This document shows, in pieces, positions 1 through 9,326 of a stretch of DNA of 64,000 nucleotides; positions within the stretch are counted from its first letter, which is position 1; the number at the start of each line of letters is the position of its first letter. The position numbers and the translations under genes were made by a program. The notes beneath the pieces were generated by a model. That model searched no databases. It was not told where the DNA came from and saw nothing but the letters and a program-made list of their open reading frames with translations. The DNA lies in NCBI GenBank assembly GCA_016927425.1, contig JAFGMR010000020.1, positions 44,800 through 108,799 of the forward strand. The letters are read 5' to 3'. Source of the DNA: Methanotrichaceae archaeon. Its GTDB lineage: Archaea > Halobacteriota > Methanosarcinia > Methanotrichales > Methanotrichaceae.

Positions 1-174
1 GAAGGATGGGTCGAAGTCGAGCTTTCGAAATCTTCGGCCTCCAGCTTCCCTCTCACCTTGTGGATGAGGGATGTAGCGCAGAAGGGATCTAATGCCCCTT
101 GGATGATGATAATCGGCCACGGCGAAGATCCAGCCGTCCTTCGACTCTATGAAGTCCCTGATCCTCGCCCTCAT
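1..174 (-). CDS. Predicted nucleotidyltransferase, N-terminal part, cut by window edge
   Basis: A 58-codon reading frame runs off the left edge. It begins [19 protein letters not shown] and continues with a DYHHPRG...LRYIPHPQGER pattern. This resembles the N-terminus of the small archaeal nucleotidyltransferase family COG1665, which I recall from memory and did not search. The ATG overlaps the stop of the preceding threonylcarbamoyl-AMP synthase gene as ATGA, so the two are probably translationally coupled. The rest of the protein lies outside the window, so no catalytic motif can be checked. Confidence 0.55.
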   Translation of the reverse strand, partial: MRARIRDFIESKDGWIFAVADYHHPRGIRSLLRYIPHPQGEREAGGRRFRKLDFDPSF

Positions 175-755
175 TGGATCGCCTCGACCACACGATCCAG
201 CCAGGCCCCCTTCCTCAGTATCCTTCTCGATCTCAGGTCGACCAATGTCGATGGCTGGGCGTAGCGGCTTCTGCCGCCGTCGAGGACCATCTCGACCGCT
301 GAAGATATCTCCGGATCGATCTCATCGGCGCTAGTAGGAGGGCGCCCCCCGCTCCGGTTAGCGCTCGTAGAGGTGATGGGGCCGCAAGCCTCTATCAGCT
401 CGAGCGCCATTGGATGCATGGGAAAGCGTATGCCAACCAGGCTCGATCCGCCGGTGATCTCCGATGCGAGGTCGCCTTTTGCCCTTACAAGGAAGGATAC
501 CGGCCCTGGCAAGAGCTCTCTTATGATCTCCATATCCTCCTCGTTGACCAAAGCCACGCTCGATATCATATCGAGGCTTGATACCGCAACTGAGATGGGC
601 TTTTCCCTCGGCCGTCCTTTGATCTCAAATACCCTTGCAATGGCTGCAGGGTTCGATATGGAGCAGCCTATGCCGTAGACCGTCTCTGTGGGATAGACGA
701 CTACTTTGCCCTCTCGTATCAGGCAGGCGGCCTCCAACGCCTGAGCCTCCGTCAT
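171..755 (-). CDS. Sua5/YrdC/YciO-type threonylcarbamoyl-AMP synthase
   Basis: The product (about 194 aa) has the YrdC fold signature: a nucleotide-binding start ([15 protein letters not shown]), the [13 protein letters not shown] block and the late STSANRSGG motif. These enzymes make threonylcarbamoyl-AMP from threonine, bicarbonate and ATP for the t6A modification of ANN-decoding tRNAs. A longer frame back to 851 exists, but that would overlap the MBF1 gene by 32 bases and add a charged non-conserved tail. The ATG at 755, preceded by AGGGG, fits the conserved start better. The short C-terminal Sua5 domain is absent, so this is the single-domain form. Confidence 0.85.
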   Translation of the reverse strand: MTEAQALEAACLIREGKVVVYPTETVYGIGCSISNPAAIARVFEIKGRPREKPISVAVSSLDMISSVALVNEEDMEIIRELLPGPVSFLVRAKGDLASEITGGSSLVGIRFPMHPMALELIEACGPITSTSANRSGGRPPTSADEIDPEISSAVEMVLDGGRSRYAQPSTLVDLRSRRILRKGAWLDRVVEAIQ

Positions 756-819
756 CCGGACCCCTGAGATGGCCGGCCCCGATGAATCGAGCGGCCTCGA
801 TTCTCCTTCAGTGGATGGG

Positions 820-1305
820 TCATCTTCTTTTGATGTTGGCGATATCTCCAAGGGTCAAGCCCTTCGATCCGCTGCCCGGCTTCCAGCGCTCCTCTCTTTC
901 CGCTTCGTCTGTGAGCTTTATCCTCAGCTCCCTCTCGAGCTTCTTTCTGATGGAGTCCTCTGGCACTATCTCATGTCGTTCGATCTTTCGTATGAGGGAG
1001 GCTTTCTCAGCTATCTGGGATCCCAGCTTCTCGGGGGTCAATCCCAGATCCTCCCGCGCCTCCCTAACGACGCGACCGTAATCTGGTATTATCTCAACCA
1101 AGTCCTTGAAGTGATCGCGGGGCCTGGGAGGTCTGGCAACCCTGAAGGCGCGTTCAGCCGGGATCAGCTTCTTTGGAACTGGGGTCCACTTGTCTTCCGG
1201 CTTTCCGAAACGCGCACAGCTCTTGCAAACCTCCAAGGAGGAGCCGTCGATTACTATCTTTTGCGGAACGCCGGCAATCTCGGCACCGCATATCTCGCAT
1301 TGCAT
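820..1305 (-). CDS. mbf1: Archaeal multiprotein bridging factor MBF1
   Basis: The 161-aa protein starts with a zinc ribbon (CEIC at residues 3-6, CKSC at about 27-30) followed by a Cro/C1-type helix-turn-helix ([50 protein letters not shown]). This is the archaeal MBF1/TFE-associated architecture. MBF1 is linked to transcription or translation initiation and ribosome association in archaea. It is transcribed divergently from the proteasome-activating nucleotidase across a 75-bp gap that must carry both promoters, and it leads into the threonylcarbamoyl-AMP synthase gene. Confidence 0.9.
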   Translation of the reverse strand: MQCEICGAEIAGVPQKIVIDGSSLEVCKSCARFGKPEDKWTPVPKKLIPAERAFRVARPPRPRDHFKDLVEIIPDYGRVVREAREDLGLTPEKLGSQIAEKASLIRKIERHEIVPEDSIRKKLERELRIKLTDEAEREERWKPGSGSKGLTLGDIANIKRR

Positions 1306-1380
1306 ATCCCGCTCATCTCGGAAATCTTTTATAGCTGCCGCATTTTACTAAGCTTAGGAGATATAGGTTTTGGAGAGACC
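1306..1380. promoter_or_regulatory. Divergent promoter region between mbf1 and pan
   Basis: The 75-bp gap contains TTTATAG on the plus strand at about 1327-1335, roughly 50 bases before the PAN start. The same stretch reads CTATAAAAG on the minus strand, about 25 bases before the MBF1 ATG. One near-symmetric TATA-like element may therefore serve both directions, giving MBF1 a very short leader. Inferred from position only. Confidence 0.4.
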
Positions 1381-2592
1381 ATGAACGAGTCGCATGCTGG
1401 AGCCGACTTCTCGCGGTATATCCTGGATCGGATGCGTCAGCTGGAAGAGCGGAACCTAGCATTGCGTGAACAGAAGGACCGGGCCGAGGGCGAAAGAAGG
1501 ATAATTGAGAACCAGAAGCTGAAGTACGAACGCGAGGCCCGAAAGCTGAGAAGCGAGCTGGAACGATTGCGCGTTGGCCCAATGGTGGTGGGCACAGTCG
1601 TCGATGTGCTCGACGAGAGCCGAGTCGTCGTAAAAAGCAGCACAGGTCCGCGATTCGTGGTCAACGTCTCCCAGTTTCTTGAGGATTCTTTAAAGCCGGG
1701 ACTGAGTGTCGGCCTCAACCAGCAGTCCTTCGCGGTGATGTGCGTCCTTCCGGCATCCAAAGATCTGGCCATCTTCGGAATGGAGATCGAGGAGGTACCG
1801 GACGTGGACTTCTCGGAGATCGGCGGCCTGGATACGCAGATCTCGGAGATAAGGGAGATCGTAGAGCTTCCATTAAAGAGGCCTGATCTCTTCAAGAAGG
1901 TGGGCATCGAGCCGCCGAGAGGGGTGCTCCTCTACGGCCCACCGGGCACGGGAAAGACGCTCCTTGCAAAGGCCGTTGCAAACAGCACCGAGGCCACGTT
2001 CCTCAGGGTTGTGGGAAGCGAGTTCGTCCAGAAGTACATCGGTGAGGGGGCTAGATTGGTGCGGGAGCTCTTCGAGCTCGCCATTAAGCAAGCGCCTTCC
2101 ATCATATTCATAGACGAGCTCGACGCGATCGGATCAAGGCGGATGGATGGGGCAACGAGCGGCGACCGAGAAGTCCAGAGGACGCTGATGCAGCTGCTCG
2201 CCGAGATGGACGGATTCGATCCCCGGGGTGAGGTCAAGCTCGTCGCCGCGACCAACAGGCCGGACATGTTGGATCCGGCCCTCATGAGGCCTGGGCGGTT
2301 CGATAGGGCCATCTTCGTTCCCATCCCCAACCGTGAGGGTAGAAGGTCCATACTCAAGATCCACACGAGAAAGATGAGCCTTCACGAGGACGTCAACCTG
2401 AATCGGATCGCCGATGCCACGGCCGATGCGAGCGGGGCCGATCTCAAGTCCCTAGCAACCGAGGCCGGGATGTTCGCGATACGAGAGGAGAGGGATATGG
2501 TCTACCAGTCGGACTTCGAGAGGGCAGCCTCCAAGATCCTCCGGCCAGAGAGCAAGAAGGAGCCTCTAGAGCTCGTCCAGCAGTATATATGA
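1381..2592 (+). CDS. pan: Proteasome-activating nucleotidase (PAN)
   Basis: The 403-aa product has the PAN/Rpt layout: an N-terminal coiled coil (about residues 20-65), an OB-fold region ([19 protein letters not shown]), then one AAA+ module with Walker A GPPGTGKT, Walker [11 protein letters not shown], second region of homology [20 protein letters not shown], and sensor 2. PAN forms the hexameric unfoldase that feeds the archaeal 20S proteasome. The reading frame is open far upstream, but the ATG at 1381 is where homology starts. The C-terminus is QQYI: the penultimate tyrosine of the HbYX docking motif is present, but the preceding residue is Gln rather than a hydrophobic residue. Confidence 0.93.
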   Translation: MNESHAGADFSRYILDRMRQLEERNLALREQKDRAEGERRIIENQKLKYEREARKLRSELERLRVGPMVVGTVVDVLDESRVVVKSSTGPRFVVNVSQFLEDSLKPGLSVGLNQQSFAVMCVLPASKDLAIFGMEIEEVPDVDFSEIGGLDTQISEIREIVELPLKRPDLFKKVGIEPPRGVLLYGPPGTGKTLLAKAVANSTEATFLRVVGSEFVQKYIGEGARLVRELFELAIKQAPSIIFIDELDAIGSRRMDGATSGDREVQRTLMQLLAEMDGFDPRGEVKLVAATNRPDMLDPALMRPGRFDRAIFVPIPNREGRRSILKIHTRKMSLHEDVNLNRIADATADASGADLKSLATEAGMFAIREERDMVYQSDFERAASKILRPESKKEPLELVQQYI

Positions 2593-2702
2593 GGGGCTGG
2601 AAGTCAACTTTGCATCTTTGGATATGGCTCTATGCATGGTTCGCTTCGTTCATTTGCGAGGGCAGATTCGCCGCGAGCCTATCACCAAGCTGTGCCCATA
2701 TC

Positions 2703-3125
2703 TTATCTCCTGAGCCTCTGGCCGATCTCCTTCAAGACCTCTTCCAGGCTCATCTCTCGAGAATCCTCGAGCTCTGGGGCATGTCTATGGTGAGGATATG
2801 TTCTGAGATGAGAATGATAGGGCGAGTTATCCCACCGTATTTTGAGAGAGCCGTTTTCGCCCTGCCAATGATACGAATATAGATAGGCATCTGAAGAAAA
2901 GAATTCCCTGATATGGAGCTCACTGCCATCGACCAAAGCCGCCCTGATCTTTATATAGTAGAATCTACCGCCGCTTTTGAAATCTAGGATCTCATAGCCT
3001 TTGATGAGATCATCCTGCAGCAATTCTAACGTCTTTAGTATCTTCGATCTCTCTAAGACGGGATTCGAGCTCCAAAACGCTCTCCGAGTACGCCTTCCAT
3101 TCGATGAAGTCGTCCCAACGCTCAA
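2703..3125 (-). CDS. TumE-family toxin-like protein (DUF6516)
   Basis: The core ILKTLELLQDDLIKGYEILDF ... YYIKIRAALVDGSELHIREFF ... YLYSYHWQ...IRWDNSPYHSHLRTYPHHRH matches, from memory, the TumE/DUF6516 toxin family (about 110-130 aa). The open frame starts at an ATG at 3125, deep inside the upstream gene; the first 20 or so residues (SVGTTSSNGRRTRRAFW) look non-conserved. The true start is unclear, because no ATG, GTG or TTG precedes the conserved ILKTLE segment at the expected place. The overlap with the upstream partner suggests translational coupling, typical of toxin-antitoxin pairs. Confidence 0.65.
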   Translation of the reverse strand: MSVGTTSSNGRRTRRAFWSSNPVLERSKILKTLELLQDDLIKGYEILDFKSGGRFYYIKIRAALVDGSELHIREFFSSDAYLYSYHWQGENGSLKIRWDNSPYHSHLRTYPHHRHAPELEDSREMSLEEVLKEIGQRLRR

Positions 3126-3297
3126 AGTCCTCCGGCAGCGCCTTGATCAACTCTCCGAAGGAGTGAATATCGCATCCATACTTCATCTCCATGGATCTGA
3201 TCCTCTCCTTCAATGGAGCTATCTGAGATATGACCTTTAACCTCTCGAAGGCCTTAACATCGTTCGCAGAGACGACCAGGCTTGAGTCCTGACCCAT
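3010..3297 (-). CDS. Probable antitoxin partner of the TumE-like protein
   Basis: A 95-aa charged protein (MGQDSSLVVSANDVKAFERL...) with two likely helical, coiled-coil-prone stretches, around residues 17-40 and 72-88. It lies directly upstream of the TumE-like gene and overlaps its 5' part. TumE antitoxins described elsewhere are usually HTH proteins; I see no clear HTH here, so the antitoxin role rests on gene order. A TATA-like GCTTTATACC (minus strand, about 3325-3334) sits about 30 bases upstream of the ATG, implying an almost leaderless transcript. Confidence 0.5.
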   Translation of the reverse strand: MGQDSSLVVSANDVKAFERLKVISQIAPLKERIRSMEMKYGCDIHSFGELIKALPEDFERWDDFIEWKAYSESVLELESRLREIEDTKDVRIAAG

Positions 3298-3404
3298 ATG
3301 AAAATATGTTGGCGTGCTTATGGTATAAAGCCCTCTCCCGGCCGCCTGCCAACGGTCGTCCGAGTCGCAGGTTATGAATAAGATGAGAAGAACGAGACTG
3401 GCTC

Positions 3405-4190
3405 ATAATACAGACCGCCTTCAAGAAGAAGCTCATCGAGGTCTCCCTGCTGCTCGAGGCGATCAATGCCGCCTCCGCGCGCGAGATCGGCCAAGGCCAC
3501 CCCTCGGCGCTTCAGGTGGGCGAGGCGGCAGCTTGCGGCATGCAGGGCGGTCCTCTTCTCCTCCCTCGTCGACGATCCCTCGTCAAGGCCCGACCTCTTC
3601 CCGACGGAGGAGGCCCAGGAAGAGGAGCGCGATCGGCTCTTCGCAATCATTGAGAGGCTCGTCCTTTGGGAGAACACCAACAACGAGCAGGTCCTCGATG
3701 AAGCGCGCCGCGAGATTCTGCGCTCCACAAGCGGCCGCCCGCCGCCTGTTCTCGATCCCTTCTGCGGCGGGGGATCGATCCCCCTGGAGTCCCAGCGGTT
3801 GGCCTCGAGGCCCACGGAAGCGACCTCAACCCTGTTGCTGTCCTGATCACCAAGGCGATGATCGAGATCCCGCCCCGCTTCGCGAACCTGCCGCCGGTCA
3901 ACCCCGATTCCCGAAAGGTGATGCGGAAGCGGCTCGGCGAGGACTGGCCAGGCGCATCAGGCCTTGCCGAGGACGTCCGCCACTACGGAAGATGGATGCG
4001 GGACGAGGCAGAGAGGAGGATGGGCCACCTCTACCCGAAGGCGAGGCTTCCCGACGGCGGCGAGGCGACGACGATAGCCTGGCTCTGAGCCAGGAAGGTT
4101 CGCTGCCCAAACCCTGCCTGCGGCACGGAGATGCCGCTCTTATCTTCATTCACCAAGGCTTGGAGCCTGAACTTCCAGCTGGTTTAAGAG
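3405..4190 (+). pseudogene. Decayed DUF1156-type DNA methyltransferase (N-terminal part)
   Basis: Pieces of one conserved protein appear in order but in different frames. First comes [20 protein letters not shown] (about 3427). Then [28 protein letters not shown]...[13 protein letters not shown]...[21 protein letters not shown] (3510-3800). Then [22 protein letters not shown]...[31 protein letters not shown]...ATTIAWL (3850-4088), and finally a shifted [24 protein letters not shown] is the SAM-binding motif of an N6-adenine methyltransferase. Several frameshifts, with the C-terminal half missing, make it a pseudogene. The family is linked to phage-defence type loci. Confidence 0.75.
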
Positions 4191-4208
4191 GACCCCCGGA
4201 TAATAGAT

Positions 4209-5678
4209 ATGATGGATAATAGGGCTGATATGATGAACGATGAGATGCCGGAGAAGGTCCGCTTCGAGGAGAAGGATGGCGTCAAGATCCTGTACGTTGC
4301 CGGAAGCCCTTACGAGATGGGGTACCAGCACGGCCGCATGCTGGCTGACAGGATCGACCTCATGGTGAACCGCACGCTTTTGGCGACGGCCGCCTACGTC
4401 GCCGCGCAAACCGGATCGAATATCGAGAGGGCTTCTGAGATGCTCTGGATCGGACAGAGGAAGGCCGAACCCTTCCTTCCAGGGGAGTCTCGGGAGGAGA
4501 TTGTGGGAATCGCCGACGGCGTGATGGACGCGGGAGGTGATGCGACCCTCGACCAGATCCTCCTCTGGAATACCAACTACGACCAGTGGTGCATCTACTG
4601 CCATCCTCGTTACTGGAGGTGCGATGGCGGGCGAAGCGGCGACCGCAAGCGAAGCGACGGCGGTGGCAGTGCGATGCCGACCCAAGGCTCGCCCATGCCG
4701 TCAGGCGGCTGCAGCAGCTTCTCCGCCTGGGACGAATGGGCCGGCGGCGATGGGAAGCTGATCTTTGGAAAGAACGAGGACAACTTCAACATGCCAGGGC
4801 AGCTGGAGAACCGGATCATGGTGGTGGCCGAGCCAGACGACGGCCTCGGCCACGCCTTCATGACCTATCCTGGGATGATCGGGCTCGACGGCGGGGTAAA
4901 CGAGGACGGCTTCGAGATGATGACACAGCTCTCCTCCATGCAGCACGAGAGCATGGAAGGCTGCGGAATTGCAGTCTTCACGCGCCTTCTCTTGACACAC
5001 GCAAGCTCAGTAGACGACGCCGTCCGGATCTTTCGGGACCATCCCCGATCTGCAGGCATCGCCTACCACGTCGCCGACGCCAAGGCGAGAGCGGCAGCCG
5101 TCGTGGAGACCTCCTCCAAGATGATCTCTGTTCGCCATCCCATACCCGAGGTCGATTGCATCTGGCAGACGAACCACTCCAACTGCTATCCTGGCTGGAT
5201 GGGCTACTCAGGCTACAACATGGTAGCTGATCAATTGCCTGTAAACGAGCTTTCTGACATATCCACGATCGAGAGCTGGCAGAGGAGCCTGAGGGATCCG
5301 TACAACTTCTACGTTCAGGCGCCAAGCAGGTTTGAGAGGTATGGGCAGCTGATCCACAAACACTACGGCGCGATCACTCCCGAAACCGCGATCGAGATAT
5401 TGAGCGACCGCTACGACCCATATACACGGATGACTCGGCCGATGGATTTCCCCTCCTGGACGAACAACATCCTATGCACCATATGCGCGCTCTATCCCGA
5501 GTTCGCCTACAGGGCAAACCCGCCTCTCGGGGAGTTCAGGGCACGCATAGCCAACATGTGGAGCCTCGTTGCCCGTCCCGAAACAGGGGATCTCTGGCTT
5601 GCGATTCGGGACTTTCCGGCGCAGTATGGCGGGTATGTGCACTTCAACCTGTTCGACCTGCTGGGGAGTCTGCGATGA
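4209..5678 (+). CDS. C45-family autoproteolytic acyltransferase/hydrolase-like protein
   Basis: The 489-aa protein shows the Ntn-hydrolase layout of peptidase family C45 (acyl-CoA:isopenicillin acyltransferase-like). It has an N-terminal GSPYEMGYQHGRMLADRI motif, a middle GGCSSF segment whose Cys (about residue 176) would be the new N-terminal nucleophile after self-cleavage, then FGKNEDN and a YPGMIGLDGGVNEDGFEM block. A Gly/Ser/Arg-rich insert (RCDGGRSGDRKRSDGGG) precedes the putative cleavage site. No signal peptide is visible. Substrate is unknown. Several Met codons crowd the start (4209, 4212, 4230), so the first residues are uncertain. Confidence 0.7.
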   Translation: MMDNRADMMNDEMPEKVRFEEKDGVKILYVAGSPYEMGYQHGRMLADRIDLMVNRTLLATAAYVAAQTGSNIERASEMLWIGQRKAEPFLPGESREEIVGIADGVMDAGGDATLDQILLWNTNYDQWCIYCHPRYWRCDGGRSGDRKRSDGGGSAMPTQGSPMPSGGCSSFSAWDEWAGGDGKLIFGKNEDNFNMPGQLENRIMVVAEPDDGLGHAFMTYPGMIGLDGGVNEDGFEMMTQLSSMQHESMEGCGIAVFTRLLLTHASSVDDAVRIFRDHPRSAGIAYHVADAKARAAAVVETSSKMISVRHPIPEVDCIWQTNHSNCYPGWMGYSGYNMVADQLPVNELSDISTIESWQRSLRDPYNFYVQAPSRFERYGQLIHKHYGAITPETAIEILSDRYDPYTRMTRPMDFPSWTNNILCTICALYPEFAYRANPPLGEFRARIANMWSLVARPETGDLWLAIRDFPAQYGGYVHFNLFDLLGSLR

Positions 5679-5975
5679 CGGCTGACTCGGGGGTCCTTTT
5701 ATTCATCTAAGCCGCCTTATACGAATTTGAGGGAGGCTTCCGAAACACATACCAAAAATGGCCCCCCCGTTCGCCGCCCTGTTCAGGAGGGGGATCTGGC
5801 AGGAGACTCGGCGGAGAATCGCGATCTTTGGAGATCGACTGGACGAAATAGCTCGGGCGGTTTTGAGCAAAATCATCTGGATTGTCATTGGGGATTTGAG
5901 GGAGGACGCTTGCTCCCCCCAAAAAGAGCTCGGATCCGAAGCGGTTATCTCCGAGTCGCGAAAGAGTCGTATCTC
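5679..5975. other. Non-coding or decayed stretch
   Basis: About 300 bases between the C45-type gene and the next plausible start. Short open frames on both strands run through GC-rich, low-complexity sequence with no recognisable domain. I see no promoter or repeat I can defend. Confidence 0.3.
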
Positions 5976-6503
5976 ATGACCGAGATACTGGAGATCGGGG
6001 CTGGTATCCTCTATGCAGAGAACAGAAGCTGGAGATGGCAGACGATGACGCGCCCCATAAGGCTGGGCCTCGTCTTCGAGGCGGTGGACCTCAAGGCGGG
6101 AGACTGCCCCTTCGTGGTCGAGGCAAGTCTCCTTCCCCCTCCCGAGGAGCTGGACCAGGAGATCCTGGATGAAGCCGCAGAGGGGGGCAACTCCCGTGGA
6201 GAGGTCATTCGTCAGTTATACATCACGTATGGAGGCATTCCTGTGAACATCGATGCCCTCCAGCCGGCCAAGGCATCATGCGGCTTCTCCAGCTTCCTTG
6301 CCGAGGGAAGCATAGACTCAGCGGGCGCCCCCGGCGGAGAGATCCGCCACTTCAGGGACGTCCAGGAGGCGCTCGGCTTCATCAGGGACTTCTACGCCGT
6401 CTATTCGACCGGCCTCTTCAACTTCATTGACGAGATCCTGGATAATCCGCTGCGCCAGGGCGGGTGCGGAAGGGATCTTATACTCGGGATGGTCCGAGAA
6501 TGA
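5976..6503 (+). CDS. Conserved-looking protein of unknown function
   Basis: About 175 aa from the ATG at 5976 (MTEILEIGAGILYAENRSW). The open frame continues upstream to 5727, but those residues are low-complexity and unlike a folded protein. The body has balanced composition (RLGLVFEAVDLKAGDCPFVVEASLLPPPEELDQEILDEAAEGG ... YITYGGIPVNIDALQP ... RDVQEALGFIRDFYAVYSTGLFNFIDEILDNP) and looks like a soluble alpha/beta protein. I do not recognise the family. A TATA-like ATAATTTATATAGC follows its end at about 6525 and belongs to the next gene. Confidence 0.5.
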   Translation: MTEILEIGAGILYAENRSWRWQTMTRPIRLGLVFEAVDLKAGDCPFVVEASLLPPPEELDQEILDEAAEGGNSRGEVIRQLYITYGGIPVNIDALQPAKASCGFSSFLAEGSIDSAGAPGGEIRHFRDVQEALGFIRDFYAVYSTGLFNFIDEILDNPLRQGGCGRDLILGMVRE

Positions 6504-6680
6504 GGGCGGCAGAGGAATACATGACATAATTTATATAGCTTGACTGAGCTAAATATGTAGAAGACGGTCAAATGCCATGTCGGATAACGGCGGATAATAT
6601 GGGAGACGATCTACTGAGATCCATATATAAAATGGCGATGAGCACATCATAGGATAAATGATTGAACGGTTGCGATAGCA

Positions 6681-7130
6681 ATGAGTAGAAGAGAAGGAAA
6701 AACTGCTATGAACATGATCGAGCCGAGATCGTTCTATTCCTGCAATAGCGAGAAGACAAAGCTGAACTGGTTCTGTTACGAGATGTCAATGAGTTTCTAC
6801 GATGAACTCCGTGAACACCTCGGAAGACGTCTGAGGAGATACAGGATCGATGAAGATGCTCTTGCAGCGTTTTCGATCTATCTATCGAAGACGATGAAGA
6901 AAATCATCTTGCAACAACAGTCTGGCGAAATTGAACATGTGTATCTGTCGTATAAGATGATAGAATCGTACTACTCAAATCTCAGCGACAAAATGATAAA
7001 TGACATCCTGGATGCGGTCTCGAAGGCGTGGAGATTTCAGCTCGGTTTCTGTGTAGCTTGTCCAAATAGGTGCATAAGCGAGAAAGACGTGTACTGTATT
7101 ATGTTCGATGATAAGAGTCTCTTCAGATGA
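6681..7130 (+). CDS. Small protein with C-terminal Cys cluster, unknown function
   Basis: A 149-aa protein that is largely helical (FYDELREHLGRRLRRYRIDEDALAAFSIYLSKTMKKIILQQ) and ends in a cysteine group, CVACPNRCISEKDVYC (about residues 124-139), a possible metal site. TATA-like elements lie upstream at about 6528 and 6620. Base composition is more AT-rich than its neighbours. Starts at 6681 or 6708 are both possible; the second is preceded by GAAGGA. Not recognised. Confidence 0.55.
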   Translation: MSRREGKTAMNMIEPRSFYSCNSEKTKLNWFCYEMSMSFYDELREHLGRRLRRYRIDEDALAAFSIYLSKTMKKIILQQQSGEIEHVYLSYKMIESYYSNLSDKMINDILDAVSKAWRFQLGFCVACPNRCISEKDVYCIMFDDKSLFR

Positions 7131-7372
7131 AGTTAGCGAAGGCGATCGCCTCTTAGCATGAAGGTGGCATTGCATGATCTCATCCTTCCCCTTTATGCAT
7201 GAGTTATTCGAAGGACGAATGCGTCGCATGTTGGATGATGCTGGCATTGCCATCTCGGGCTTCGCCTTGTACAAGCTCCAAAGATGCTATATGTGATAAT
7301 GATTCAGTTCGTCATACCCGATGTGACGGCCTGCGAAAAGTCGCTGGCGCCGTCTCCAAAGGGGGAGATCCA

Positions 7373-8874
7373 TTGGATGATGGAAGAGAGATCCATTTGG
7401 CTTGTGGGGGAGCGCTGGCCCTGCTCCTGGTGCTGTTTGCCTTTCTCACAGGGACGGCATTTGGCGAGTGCAGCACGTTTGACAACTTCGGGATCGCCAA
7501 TGTCTGGACGATCGAAGCCTATCCAGCCTGGGCCGAAAGGCACATCGCCTGGACGCTCCAGGATGGCGCGCTCCATGCGGCAATCGAGCTAAAGCATGCG
7601 CCGTTGCAAGAATTCCTTGGGGACGCCAATCTTTCGAGGTCGATTGCCGGCCCGGCCCTCGTAGCCTTCGTTTGGAGGATGGATCATCTGCCGCCAAAGG
7701 AAGCTTCGATCGAGAACTCGATCGAGAACTCGACCGAGATGGATGGCTTCTTCCTCCTTATCGACGGGAGGATCGAGAAGGCCTGCACCTCGACGGAGTG
7801 GGACGAAGAGAGGATCGAGCTTGGCGTTGGTCGGCATAACCTGACGTGGATGCTATCCAAGGATAGAGGCGGATGGAATGCGAGCGGCTGGATCGACCGG
7901 ATCTGCATCGACTGCCTTATCACGGCCGCCGATCGCGTCATGGCCGGCGTCCCGTCCCATGCCCTCGTTGCCGATGCCGGGGCCGATGCCGTATACAACT
8001 GGACGATTGCCGGAGGCGAGATCATATCCGGACAGGGCACGCCCTCGATTACCTGGGCCGCCCGGGATGCAGGCGCAGCAAAGATCTCGGTCGAGGTCTC
8101 GGCTTTCGGGATGGCTTGCGAGTGCGAGAAGGAGATCGCCGTTTATGGATGCTCCATTCAGGTCCCCGGTTGGGTGGTCTCCGACGTTGCTTACAATGCT
8201 TCCGTCGCCGATGCTGGGGCCGATGCCGTATACAACTGGACGATTGCCGGAGGCGAGATCATCTCAGGCCGGGCCACGCCCTCGATCGCCTGGGCCGCCC
8301 GGGATGCAGGCATGGTGAGGATCTCGGTCGATGTTGCCGCCCCTGGAATAGAAGCTGAATGCGAGAAGGAGATCATGGTCTATGAATGCTCCATCCAGGC
8401 GCTCGATTGGGTCGTCTCAGGGGGGATTACAATGCGACAGCGCCGGATGCAGGGCCAGAGGCCAGTTACAATTGGACCGTCAGCGGCGCAAGGATCATCT
8501 CCGGCCAGGGGACGAGATCGATCGAGTGGCACGCAGGAAGCGGTGGCCCGGTGATGATCGGCCTTGTAGTCTCTGTCGATGGATTCAAAGCCGAGTGCGA
8601 GAAGGCGATTGAAGTCTACAGGTGCGCCATAAGCTCTCCCGGAATTGTGCGCTCAGGCAGCCGCTACAATGCGTCGGTTGCTGATGCCGGTTCAGGCGCA
8701 ACTTACGAATGGACCGTGAGCGGCGGAAGCATTCTCTCCGGCCAAGGGACGAGGGAGATCGAATGGCGCTGCGACAGGGTTATGAGGACATCCATTGGCG
8801 TGAATGTCTCTGTCTCGAGGGACGGCATGGTGTCCGAATGCCACAAAGAGTGGGATTTGCGCAGCTTCTCGTGA
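7373..8874 (+). CDS. Secreted PKD-like repeat protein, interrupted by a frameshift
   Basis: A TTG at 7373 behind GGGGGAG gives a start LDDGREIHLACGGALALLLVLFAFLTGTAFG, a clear signal peptide or membrane anchor, followed by ECSTFDNFG. After an N-terminal domain come four tandem immunoglobulin-like repeats of about 75 aa. Each has YNWT(I/V)(A/S)GG.I(I/L)SGQGT.SI.W and ends ..CEKEI.VY.C, as in PKD-type domains of methanogen surface proteins. Repeats 1-2 are in one frame (to about 8420) and 3-4 in another (about 8418-8874). The switch falls at a run of six G at about 8420. It is either a sequencing error, a real knockout or a phase-variable tract. Confidence 0.65.
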
Positions 8875-8884
8875 ACCATTCGGA

Positions 8885-9265
8885 TGGCGATGGAGGCGTG
8901 CTCTCGCCTACGCGCCCTATTGCAGAGGGCTGACGTCTGCGGGCGACGGCCGGCGGCCGTCCGCCAGCGGTTCGCGCATCAATTGTGCGTAGGGCCTGCC
9001 CTGCCGTCGGGAGAAACTGTGGGGCTTGCGATCTTTTTCATCAAGGACATGATGCCAGGCTTTCTCTGCCTTGGGGGGCCCCATCTGGAAGCCCGGGATA
9101 CCAAGGCCGGAGCCTCCAAAGGACTCGCTGTTGAAGCGGTCCTTGATCTCGTCGAATATCCTCTTCTAGGCGACGTATGTTGAAGTCGACGCTCAAGGCC
9201 TCGCCTCCGGTCGGCAGAATGGCGTTATGGGGGCAGCCGTCCCGGCAATAATACACCATCGACAT
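8885..9265 (-). pseudogene. Truncated copy of the radical-SAM gene 3' end
   Basis: The minus strand encodes YYCRDGCPHNAILPTGGEALSVDF, then shifted remnants of RFNSESFGGSGLGIPGFQMGPP. These match the C-terminus of the intact radical-SAM protein at 10935-12125 (KYCRGGCPYNAMAPSGGKVLNVD ... GGSGLDIPGFQMGPP). Similarity continues past the gene end through the shared GGCTGACGTCTGCGGGCGA segment. Frameshifts and loss of the rest show it is dead. It forms one arm of the duplication described in the findings. Confidence 0.75.
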
Positions 9266-9326
9266 CCTTTTCTTCTCACAACCACATCCCACATCATCCC
9301 GGACTTCCGGGTGGAACGTGATCACT

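Noticed and set aside
769..1380. 200-codon upstream extension of PAN
   Set aside because: It overlaps MBF1 on the other strand, and PAN homology begins at the ATG at 1381.
8941..8965. Palindrome GACGGCCGGCGGCCGTC as a regulatory site
   Set aside because: It lies just past the radical-SAM gene end in both duplicated arms and is more simply a terminator-like hairpin or chance GC palindrome.
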